This document shows positions 45,801-57,800 of a stretch of DNA of 64,000 nucleotides, one piece after another. The DNA comes from Heterobilharzia americana. Lineage: Eukaryota; Platyhelminthes; Trematoda; Strigeidida; Schistosomatidae. The stretch lies in assembly GCA_944470555.2 (NCBI GenBank), contig OX104127.1, positions 47,544,934 to 47,608,933 of the forward strand, given 5' to 3'. The notes under the pieces were generated by a model, which worked only from the letters and a program-made list of their open reading frames with translations, was not told the DNA's origin and made no database searches. Both the position numbers and the translations under genes were made by a program. The stretch's first letter is position 1. Each line of letters begins with the position of its first letter.

Positions 45801-48800
45801 ACGTGCTCGCTGCGGAACCTGGTGGTCCTGGATTCAATCCCTGGCGGGACCATGGGTGTGCACTACTGAGGAGTCCAAAACAAGGACGAAACAGCTGTCC
45901 AGTGCTCCCAGGTTCCCAATGTTTCTGCAACTGATGTCAGTCCCTGATGAATATCAACCTGAAGCACATACTCCGAGTATTGTAAGTACGTAATGAAATT
46001 GCTTAAATTATACCTTGGTACGAATACATGTGAAAGTGAGCCACAATTTTAACATGATACATATGGATGTGTTTATTGCAGTAACTGCTAAGAATATTTT
46101 TCGAGAGAAGAAAACAAGAAGTAGCATTACCTTCACACATCCACTTTCATAAATCCCAACAACTACTAGAAGCTTAAAATCTTTTACACTAGTTGACTCT
46201 GAAAGGTGATCATCATGTGGCCATGTATGAAGGTGTAGAATACCATCCAAATGTGTAGAAAAGTAGGAAGAAGAAGGACGTTGCTTATCCATTTCAATAT
46301 TACATTTCCTTTTATCGGGTTCACTGGCCAGTAGATAATAACGCTTTACTATTCCATACAATTTTGAATCATCAAAATGTAATGAATATACCTGAAAGAA
46401 GAGATAAAATCACATACAAAGAGTGATTAGTTGTGATGTATTACAAAAAGTTATAAAATTTACGTATACAACATACTGCTATCTTCATGTAACTGGGATA
46501 CACGCAGATGCATCTCTAGCTGTCTAGTACATTAAGCGAATCAGAAGAGAAGTATTCATTACAATTTCCATATCAAACTTGTGAACCTAAGCATTCAATA
46601 AGAGAGAACAATCCAGAGGGAAACTCATGGAAAACAGCATACGGGCCGGAGAGCACTCAAATTAAGGAAGCTTTTCTTCAGTTAACTCGCAACATGAAAT
46701 TGCTCGAACTCTGACTACGTAAAAAATTTCTGTGATAAACTAGGAAATATCCACTCGACAGTACTTAGTCGAAAAAGGTTGGTCAGAAACAGAAAAGATA
46801 ACTGTTATCATAGTTAAAAATAAACCAGTTCTTACCAGCTTACCTTGCAAAAGAATTACTGTTCAACGGAAGATTAAAAATTCTAATAGCCATTTTAATA
46901 AGAACCTTTCGAGACACCGAATCAAAATTCACTCAGAAACCTTCTGCATATTCACGCGGAAGGTAGTGAGCCCTATCTATTGTGTGAGGGCAAGTAATTT
47001 CATTACTCAGCTCCTCAAATACCTTGGGTGGGTGAAGCGGTGTTCGAACCAGTGACTGATTGGGTGGAAGCCAACTTCCTAGACCAATGAGTCACAACTT
47101 CACATTCCGGACACCAGATCTTTACCATATCACATATTTTCTGACACAACAACTAGACACGGAGCTCGCAAATATGACAACACTGCGGAAAAACAACCTT
47201 GATCTCCTGGCGAACCAAAGAAACTCAACACCTATTCTCAAGGACGCCCAAGTACCTCTTTCCAACGCTACCATTGTGTGTAATATGTCTATAAGTATGC
47301 ACCGTCTTTTCGTTCCATAGGCCTTTCGAAAAGCTGTGGTTCAACAATTACACTCTCTATCTCATCTGGGCATGCTAGCCACTCTTAGACTCATTAGTCA
47401 ACGTTGTGTGTGGCCTAAAATGAACGCAGATATCAGAAGGTGGTCACAGCAATGCTTGTATTGTCAGCGCTTAAAAGTACATCGACACACGATTACCACG
47501 CCTCATCAATTCCAGCTACTTGACAGATGTTTCAAACACGTCCACGTAGATCTTGTAGGACCTCTCCCAGCATCCAAAGGACTCACCTATATATTGACAG
47601 CAATACATCGTTTCCCCAGATGGACCATCGTTTGCCCTAAAAGTGATATTTCAGCTGAGAATATTGCCTCCATTTTCCTTGATCGCTGGGTTTCTAACTT
47701 CGGTGTACTTACTACACTCACTTCGGCAGAGGCTCACAATTCCAGTCGGCCTTATTCCGAGATTTCACTCGACTCCTCCGAATGTATCGTGTACGAACTA
47801 CAGCATACCATCCAGCGATGAATGGTCTGGTGGAGAGATTTCACCGACATCTTAAAAGCTCACTGATAGCACTAAATGACAGTACTAAATGGAGTGAGTT
47901 TCTTTCAGTCCTCCTGCTTGGACTCCGATCTATTACAAAAGAGGACCTAGGATGTACTCCAGCTCAGCTGGTATACGGAACAAACTTCGTCGTACTATGA
48001 CAGTTGGTAAACCCATAGAATACATGTGAAACTGATATTTCTGTGTTTGCTGAGTAACTCAGTCAACGCATGTAGCTCTTACAGTCCACACCAACTGGCA
48101 CTAGTAACCGCCGAGAACAGCTGGATAAACAACTTATTTCCTGAAAGTCTGTTTTTGTCTGGATCGATGTGGTTTCAACAACTGTATTTACGACTTTTTC
48201 CGGAGATTAGCCTGGCAGAGAAATAAGTCATAGTAAACAAACATTGCAGGCGAGAACCAGTAGACTTCGATGGACTCCAGCCACCTTTCGTAGCAAATGC
48301 AGTCTAAGTGAACTGCTTCAGAGTAAAACTTCATCTGCTAGCACCGATCCCGTCCAGCGTACAGACTACCCTCCAATTCCATTGTGCAGCACACGCAGTG
48401 GTTGACTAAATAACAAACCCAAACGACATGTACATTTAATTGACTGGTTTTCTACCCATTTCTAATTCTACATACTTTATTATTTTATATCGAATTTCCT
48501 GATAAATATACTTGCCGCTTATTACTACTATACTATATACAACGCACACAACTCACATTATTCATTGCACTTATACAAATATATGTTTTACAAGTGATTC
48601 AAGAAATGTGCATATTTTCGAACAATTATAATCATAATTAATAGATAGGCGTATTACTTTGTTTCCTAAATAATAAACATTTAAATAACAACCCCGGGTA
48701 TAAATCTCCTTTTTATCTGCACATATTTTAGGTCCAACCTTGTATGAAAACTTTCTCTCTTCTTCCAGGCAGTTCCACCGGATTTTCTAGACGTACAGCT

Positions 48801-51800
48801 GTCGGGAGACTGCATGAAATTATGTATAAATCACTTAAGTTAGTGTTTCATTTCTATCACCTTTTACACATTTTGTACATTCTTCCTAATGTTTGTTAAA
48901 ACGAATATTGTTTATCTGTACAACTTAAAAATTGGAATTTTTGTTGTCGCGGTACTATATTACCTTACTTCTGCTTTTAAGACGTGGAAATATAGAGTGC
49001 TTCTACCCACTCCGACATCTACTTCCGTCGACTACTGTCTCACGTGAATACTCATCAATTGTCCTTGGATTTTAAAGGACCTCTGATCCTACTTCCAAAT
49101 ATCACGACAATTAAGCCAAACAACATCGACTCGGGAGCGCTAACGATTATCGTCTACTGAACTAACATTGGAGTATACTAAATTGTGGTGGACAGTACCA
49201 AAGAGATAATATTCAAGCAAACCATTATTATCCATAACACTGATATTACCTATTTAGTATTATAATGCTTAACTATTCATACTTGTGTACATCACTGTTT
49301 CCATTTTTGTTAATCATATTTAACTTGTAATTTCTTTGGATCCACTACAAGCATGAGATGTGTGAACCAGATTCTTCTAACACTTCAACTAATGCAAATA
49401 TAAAATGGCGTAACCGAATTTATATCACTTATGATTTCATTACTTGACTGCTCAAATACCTTGGGTGGGTGGAGCGGTGTTCGAACCAGTGACTGATTGG
49501 GTGGAAGCCAACTCCCTAGACCAATGAGTCACAACTTCACATTCCGGACACCAGATCTTTACCCTATCACATATTTTTAATGTTCTGCGTTTTCAACCTA
49601 GAGTGGTGTTTCTCCATATTGAGTAAAAATAATGAATCTTGCACCTTATATATAACCAGTGAATATTTTTGCTTCAATAATTCTTACTTTCTCTTATTTG
49701 AGATTCAGCTAACTAGTTTGGGTAAACTAATTCAATGTGTGATCATATTACTTTTATGCATTATTACATATCAAATTACAATCATTGCTATCGGTTTTCA
49801 TAATAGTATAAAGGAGATTTACATGATAGTTTATTTCTTCACTCCACAGCTTTTTTGAGCTGCAAATGGTTTGAAATGTACAAAGTTATTATGGAATAGA
49901 ACCATAACATAAACATTCGGAAATGTGTTTGACAAGAGGTGGGGTTCCTAACCGAAATATACTTCTTACTAACTAACAGTTGGAAAAGTCGTTTATTTAA
50001 AGTCGAAAACAGGATTTCATGAAATTGAACGGGTCGAGAGACAACAGAAATATAGTTGAAATACTCAAAAAAGAGCAAACAGAAACAGGAGAAACGCCAC
50101 GTGTTGCAATGCATCAGACAAACAAGGAAACACAACTCCAGAATTAATATCTCATATGACATAAATTGCCATTGATTTCGGCTAAGCTTTGTGATGAATA
50201 ACCCTGCATTTCTTTGACTCACTACTTTATTTTTAAGGTTCCGCTCCTCACGGAATGACATCCGTTGAGTGCGTACTGTTCAGGAGTCCCATGCTAGGGC
50301 GAAACAACTATCTAGTGCTCCCAGGTTTTGAATAGTTACCCAACTGTTGTCAGTCTGTGGCGAATGCTATCTCAAACATAAAATCCCTACTAACCTCAAA
50401 ATATATCACCATTTCATTGATTATCTTGGATTTCGAATCTTTATTTATTTCTACATACTTGAAGTATGTCACGCTACTCGAAATAATAAATTCTAACGTT
50501 TCGCATGAAAGCCTGGTTCGGGCTTCGTCTTCAATGGAATAATCAAGATCTATATTATAACATATATTTATTTCTGAAACGGTCAAATCTTGACCAGGAT
50601 TCATATAAAATATGTTATTATTGCCACCAGTATTTCACTTCAATTGTAGACTGCTTGGAGCTGATGAAACGCCATGAAATAAAGTGAGTTCACTTTATTC
50701 TGCAAATGTCTTCGTTCTGGCTTCATTTAGGCTTGTCAAGGGAACTAAATGTATGATGATTCTCATTTTGTTAAGATGCCTCTGGTTGTTCAAATGGTTC
50801 CCATGTGAAAACTTCAGATTCAGAGGCGTTGTCAATCCAACAATTAAAGCCTGAGCCCTGTGTACAGATGAAGTACCTCCATTCTCTTATTTTAACATGG
50901 TCATAATCCTTTCTTTTCTTGGGTTTCCTTATTGCTTTAGTATTCATCTTACTCTTCTTACTGACTGATTATCATTAATTTTTATTTCTACTTTCCCCAT
51001 CTTAACCCCAATCTCCCACTAAACTTATCACAATGCTTTACTCAGATTATTGTTTGTGATTAGCATCATTATTTTTGACCTGTTTATTTTTTAACCTATT
51101 AGTCATCATGTTAATTCACTGTATGTTTTCCTTATACACACTTGATTACTTAATCCCTTTCTAACTCTACAATCGGCCCACAATTTCACCCTAGGATATT
51201 CTGTTTATATGACCTATTGGTCAAAATAGACTAAACTGTTCATTTGTTATAACAATAAGTGTACGATTGTACAGCTGCTGAAGACAATTCGTCGACAAAA
51301 TTTCCTTCGATGAATAACTTGGTGTTTTTGAATGTCTCAATGGTAAATTTTCATTTTCAGAACTGTTCCTGGAAGCAAATAGGGTAGCCATAGGGATTAA
51401 AAATTTAGTTTGTAAACAAAATAACTTACTATGACATTTCCTGTATTAAAAGCAACAGCCACAAAAAAACCACTTTTCCAAAATGAAACAGCAGTTGCAG
51501 TTCCATACACTAGACCTGATACTCCTTTATTTAATATCCAGTGTTTAGAAGGCTTGAATTTCTTTGAATTATCTGATGAGGAACTTGATCGATGATTAGT
51601 TTTTACTGGACTTTTAGTTGTAGCTTTACAATTTGTTTTCGGTGACCCATTAGTCCCAGATGGATGAACTTTAACAGTATTATTCTGGTTACATTGAGAT
51701 GACGGACTCCAGTAGGATGATTGACTAGGTCTAATAGTAATCTCTTGGAATAAAGAAGTTATTTCATCATTTTCATTCAATTGTCTGGGTCGAAATAAGA

Positions 51801-54800
51801 ACTAAAATTATAAATTAACAACAGGAACATCATTTCACATTGACTGTTACCGAAAGGCAAGACATGAAACGGTAACCATATGCTTCAAAAGAGGAAGACA
51901 TCATATATACTTTCTGCTGGTCTTCTTTCATGCATTACAGGATGGACTTCAGTAATTCTATATCAGATTTATTTATTTGATTTATAACACACAGTGATCT
52001 AGTATAATTATTATTTCTAGATCACTGTGTGTTATAAATAGAATAAACAAAACTAATATGGAATTAATTTCTATCACAATGCCCAAGTTTTACACCTATA
52101 TTAAGGACTTCAATAACAACACAGATGTAGCTCATGGAATGGAAGATGTGAGCTAGACTCATAGTGTTAGGCACAAATAGCTTTAACAGTAGTTAAGCCA
52201 CACCTACACCTATTCAACGTACAGTTGTAATTTATTGGTAAAAGTATGAAACCGTCAATAAATAAATCATCTGTTTGGACCATGCTTCACTCATCCGAGT
52301 TAGGGTAACCCCATGGCTGTCATACATAATCCGTAGTTTGTAGACTACTATATATATCAAATTTTCACTCGGTTACTAAGCTGTACGGTTGTCGTTGTTT
52401 GTCACCCAACGGTTAGAAAAGGTCGAACCAAAAAATACCACACTTCTCCCTGCCCAACGGTCTTCCAGTCCCCGTGGTATTTATTATCATTATTATTTGT
52501 CCCTTGGATTCTTAGTGGAACATAGGGCTTCAGTAGCACATCTCCAGTGTACTCTGTTCTCTGCAAACTTTTGAACCTGGCTCCACGACAACCCACAAGC
52601 TCTCATTTCTTCCTTGCACGATCTCCTCCATGTCACTCTCGGACGCCCAACTCGTCGTTTCCCATCTGCGTCCCACTCGAGGGCCTGACGCGTGATGTCC
52701 CCAATCAGCCTTCTCAGTGTATGCCCAATCCATCTCCACTTTCTTCAGCTTATTTGTTGGGTCATGGGTTGTTGGTTGGTTCGTTGCCAGCCAGAGTTCC
52801 TTGCTGCTTATTCTTTCTGGCTATCTAAGCTTCAGTAACGAGCGTAGGCAGTTGTTGATGACTGTCTGTAGTTTGTAGTCCTCGTGGTATAGGTTCTTTC
52901 TATCTGGCGTTTGGACAACCCAATCTCAAAACAACAACACACAAAAGGATGTGTGACAGGCCTCAAGTAGATGTTCCAAGGGCTCTACGGTCACAAAAAT
53001 CTTTTTCTCTTCAGGTACCTTAGGAAGAAATAGCCTTCTACGATGCGGACATCCGGGAAGTGTCAACCGCACATACACTTTCAGCATTATACAAGACACA
53101 ATCAAACGTAACATATCTTCCTCAACTCTTTCTCCTCCCTTTGCATTTGCCTCCTGACACTAATATTAGGTCGCTTACGCCTTCCTTACCCAACCTCTCA
53201 CTCTGCAACCAACGTCAACGATCATAGCCATCAAAACCTCATTGCTAGTTCACTAAGACCCAGTCATCAATTTTATGCATGGGCTTTCAACGTCCGAACC
53301 TTATGCTAAATCGGACAGCAAACATCACTCGCCAGAACCCTGGGATCTCTAGTTATGGATGTATGCTGTGTCCCTGAGACAGGTATACAGGACCCGAGTG
53401 TGGTTATTAAATTGACCGCACCTGACCAGTGCGATGAATCTTCAAAATTCACCCTACGAGTATCCGGAGACTTAATGCCTGGCTCTCGTGGACTTGCTGG
53501 TGTAGGCTAGCATTGAGAGTTATAGAGGCGAAAGTGCACTTCTCGACTGGATATCAGTAAATAGCCGTCTATGTGCTGTCCTGATGAATAGATCTGTAAT
53601 GATTAGGAAGCATCATGAGACCAACAGATGCCTATTCGTCGTCTCCGCCTATGCACCGACCGACTGCAGCTCCAATGATGTCAAGGATGAATAATTCTAT
53701 GAGAAGCTTTCCGTTTCGCCACAGAAAGCAAACCGTTCAGATGTCATAGTGGCAGACGACTTTAACGCTCAAGTAGAGAGGCTGAGCCAATCAGAGAGGC
53801 ATCTGGAAGGTATTTACAGAATCCCATACCAACGAACCGACAGCGATGATCGTCTGTTGCAATTTTGTTCTGATAATCATGTGTTTCTGGCCCGCACTAA
53901 CTTTAAGCACAACGAGAGACACTATCCCAGACGGCATCTGCCGACTTCAAACCAACGATGGACACAGATCACATTACTATAAGCCATCGTTTGAGAGGAT
54001 CGGTGGAGGATTGCTGCTCTTTCTGGAGTACCAGTTTGGACTTCGATCATGCGCTAGTACGTGCTAGTATGTTTCTTCATCTTACTGGTCTCAGGAAACA
54101 GGTGGCAGTGAAGCCTTTCTATGGTTGATTGGAAAATGATAAAGTCAATTTTGAATTTAGGAAAGAGATAGCTAAGCATTTATCTGAACATGACAACTAT
54201 CTTCATCCTGAGGAAACCCGGGGTGATATTAAATCTTCTGTAGAAACATTGGTAAAGACACTTTGTAACCTACACATGAAGGTTAGGAAACGTCATTGGA
54301 TTAACGCGATGTCATCCGAACTGATTGATGGGAGGGTACAGATTCCAGTTGGCTTTGACTACAACGAAGAGCAAAAGCAACTTAAACGCACGTTGACCAA
54401 GAGTGTTTGCAACGATCAGGAGCAGAGGTGGGTGAAGAAGGCAGGAGAGAGAGATGGAAAAGGTATAAGCATAAGGTAAAACCCAGCAACCATCAACGCT
54501 TATTAGGATGCCGGCAAGAAGACCATGATGGGTGAAACTATCAGTCAACCATCAGCTCTGTATGGGCTCATGTAATTATCATATGAAATGACGAAAGCTA
54601 GTGGTGTCCAGCAGGGATGTGCAGTCACCATTCGGATTTAACCTCCTCAGACGCACTAATGGACATAACCGTACGTACTTCTGACTTCACAGGGATTAGT
54701 CTCCCTGGAAGTCATCTGGTTGACTGGGAGTATGCTGACGATATTTTCCTGCTACATAGAGACGCTGACAAAGTACAGGGTTTTCTGAACGCGTTGAGTA

Positions 54801-57800
54801 GACATCTGAGTATGCTTAAGAGGCGCTTCGCTGGCAGCTGTCAAACGTAAGATGATGCTTTAGGACTGGTCAGTAACTACTCCCAGTTTAATGATAGGTA
54901 GTTAAGTGGTGGAATGTGTCGACCACTTAACCCACCAAACGGGCGGGTTGCTGACCAAATCTCAGCTCATATACGAAAGGCCCGTTCGGCATTTGCCAAC
55001 TTGAGTCACCTGTGGTGCCTACTGGCGAGATATCCGACTATCTACCAAAGGACGAGTATACTGCGCTCCAGTCCGTTCTGTCCTGTTATACGGCTGTGAA
55101 ACATGGCCATTAAAAGTAGAAGACATTCAGCAGTTTTGATCACAGATGTCTTTGTAACATTGCTCGTGTATGGTGGGATCACCGTGTGAACAATGTTGAA
55201 GTCAGACGAAGGATACTAGGCAAGACAGGCAAGTCGATTGATGAGGTTGTGAACTTTAGTCGACTGAGATGACTTGAACATGTACTGCGCATACCAAGCC
55301 ACCACCTACCTCGATGTTTCATGCCAAAGGAAGTTGGATTAGCTTGGAAGAGTGTTTAGGCGGGTCAGACGAGGACCTGGCACCCGTCGATGAAGTCTCT
55401 CGCTGTTGGTTTGAGCCGTGTGGGGAGATGTAGACTGCTTGACATCTAAAGCGTGAATATTCACACTAATCTTCAGATTATTTATTGTCACATAACGTTG
55501 TGTATTTTGATATCAGTCTTTTTCTGTCCACCTGTTCTTTGTGTACTGCTGTTAAGTGTGGCAACTTGAGTCGATGCACCTATGTGCGAGGTTATACGTT
55601 GCTTTTGTCGGTCAGTCGCTTTTTCGGTGGGGATCCAAAGATTATACGACAGTTGCTTACAGTATAATTCAGTCGCTATTTAGGAATCCTCCTAATCTAC
55701 CACCAAATATTTGAGTATCTACACCAATAATTTGAATAAGTAGTACAGTTCAGTAACGGATACACTAAACATAAAGAAAGCAGAGAAATCAATCAATACT
55801 GCTATGCACTCAAAATACCAGATGAAAACTTGTGCACCATTACTACTAAATAAGAAATAATGAACCCAGTTAACAACTAAAGATGAGAAGCACAAACAAA
55901 ATAAAGTATTGCTTTTGAAAATCATATATTCTTACTGACAGATATGATATAAGCCTAAAATGTCAGAAATCCAACTTCTTATCTTAACAAGTTATCATCA
56001 TAAATAATACACGTAGGAAATCATTTCACATAAGTACTTAGTCAAGAATGGATCACAATTAAAAATTTATTCTAATGATATTTTCTTTACTTTCACAGTA
56101 TGACACAATGGGTTGCTGCAAGCAAACAATACGACAAATTTTAGTAAACACTACAGAATTCATTTGTGTCCATGTGCCTATACAACACTAATAACGTTAA
56201 ATTTTCATTACAAGTAAACTGTACAACTAGTCTAGCAACGAATTATAGTAATATAGTAAAATCTCATAACTATTTTTAAAAAATAAACCTTTTGTTCACC
56301 TACTTCTACTCAGAACTACTCAGAGCCTGGTATGTTCTAAAAGGATTCGACACATGTGAAAGCCTACATACTACTAGCTCAAATACTTTGACAATCTGTA
56401 AAAGAAAACTTACCTGCAGGTCAGTAGAATGTCTGCGTCGTCCAACTACTAACAATGAACCACATTCACCAAACCAAACAGAAAATACCTCAGTCCAAAG
56501 CCCATGTACTGCATTTGGGTTTTGTATATTCGAAGAATTTGAATGTCTATGAGATGAAGAACCTGAACTCATATGAAAAGGCCAAACTGGACCGGTAGGA
56601 GTTGGAGTACTAGGAGATGGTAAACATGCTGCACCAACATCCCAACGTTTAATAACACCATCAACAGATGCAGTGAGCAATCCGATAGGTAGACAACTTC
56701 CTCTATTTGTATTGTGATCGAAATACATTTCACTAAAGGGAGGTTTAATTTCATCTGGAAGCAAACGTATAGCTGTGACCCAAGAAGCGTGTACACTTAA
56801 TTCTACCAATTTACAACCATCACGAATACGCCAAATCTATTAAAAGAGGAACAATAATTTTTTGATTGTTTAAAATATCACATAACCAAAGGTTATACGA
56901 CAAAAACCAACACAATGATGAGTAAAAAGAACTTACAAGTACTCGTCCGCTAGCAGTTCCTCCAGCTAAAATACACTGACCTTCAACTATGCGTGCATCC
57001 ATAGACAATACTGTGGACGCGCACGAACATGAGAAGTGTAAACGAGGGAAACTATTACGGCATAATGTTTCTTGTTTCAAAATTTCTGATTCACAAATCT
57101 GATTTGTATTATCAGGTAGACACCATACCTGAATGAAAGAAAACAAACACTCACAGTAGAAATCTAAGAAGTAAAAATACAAAACAATTATCACCTTTCA
57201 TTTATTCGTACACTAGTTGGTGCGAAAGATCTAACCAAATAACAAAACTGAAGGATACGCACTAAAAAGTAAGTGGTAATTGATTTTATAACTAATTAAT
57301 AAGTAAATAATATCATGCAAACCGAAACATGTTTATGTACTACGTTATGGGCTATACTAGTAGTGTCAGAGTTTACGATATTACCCAGTTATCTTGGCCG
57401 AAGCAGGAGAAAGGGGTTAAAACTCCGAATTCAATGCTTCAAAATCGAGTTCCACTAGCTAAATACTTTTAACTTCGGTAGTACTCAAGACTAGCTTCTG
57501 AGATAATAATGAGAGAGAAGAAAAGTACTGCATAAGGTGAAATATCATTTGTTTTCCATTTCTATGGTGAGCTGTCCTTTCACATTATTATAACTGCTGC
57601 TTCTCATTTGCAGAAGAATATAACAACTACATGATTAATAGATATGGTAAAATAAGAACATAAGAAACAGAAAACTGATTTCTTAAAATTCGATCTCAGC
57701 AGTAGTTCTCATACAGTAACAGATATAAAGCCTACACCTAAAATAGCTCTTTAACAGTTCGAATTCATCCTAAAACAATCACAGATAAGATGATGAAATC

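Larger units (their letters stand above)
47141..51313 (+). repeat. 4,173-bp duplicated block, copy 2, in an intron of the WD40 gene
   Basis: Matches 26153-30325 with constant offset. Here the block sits in the intron between WD40 exons F and G, on the strand opposite to the gene, and starts directly after a SINE. It contains the broken gypsy integrase (47141-48000), the 620-bp segment (48810-49429), a SINE (49454-49563) and the truncated hammerhead-SINE (50250-50338). Confidence 0.9.

Noticed and set aside
45782..45850. Functional tRNA gene at the tRNA-like head
   Set aside because: A and B boxes are present, but the cloverleaf arms do not close and it continues into a ribozyme and SINE tail.
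51784..51785. CCCAG as the acceptor of exon F
   Set aside because: In the phase set by exon E it leads to a stop within four codons; the upstream TTTTAG keeps the frame.
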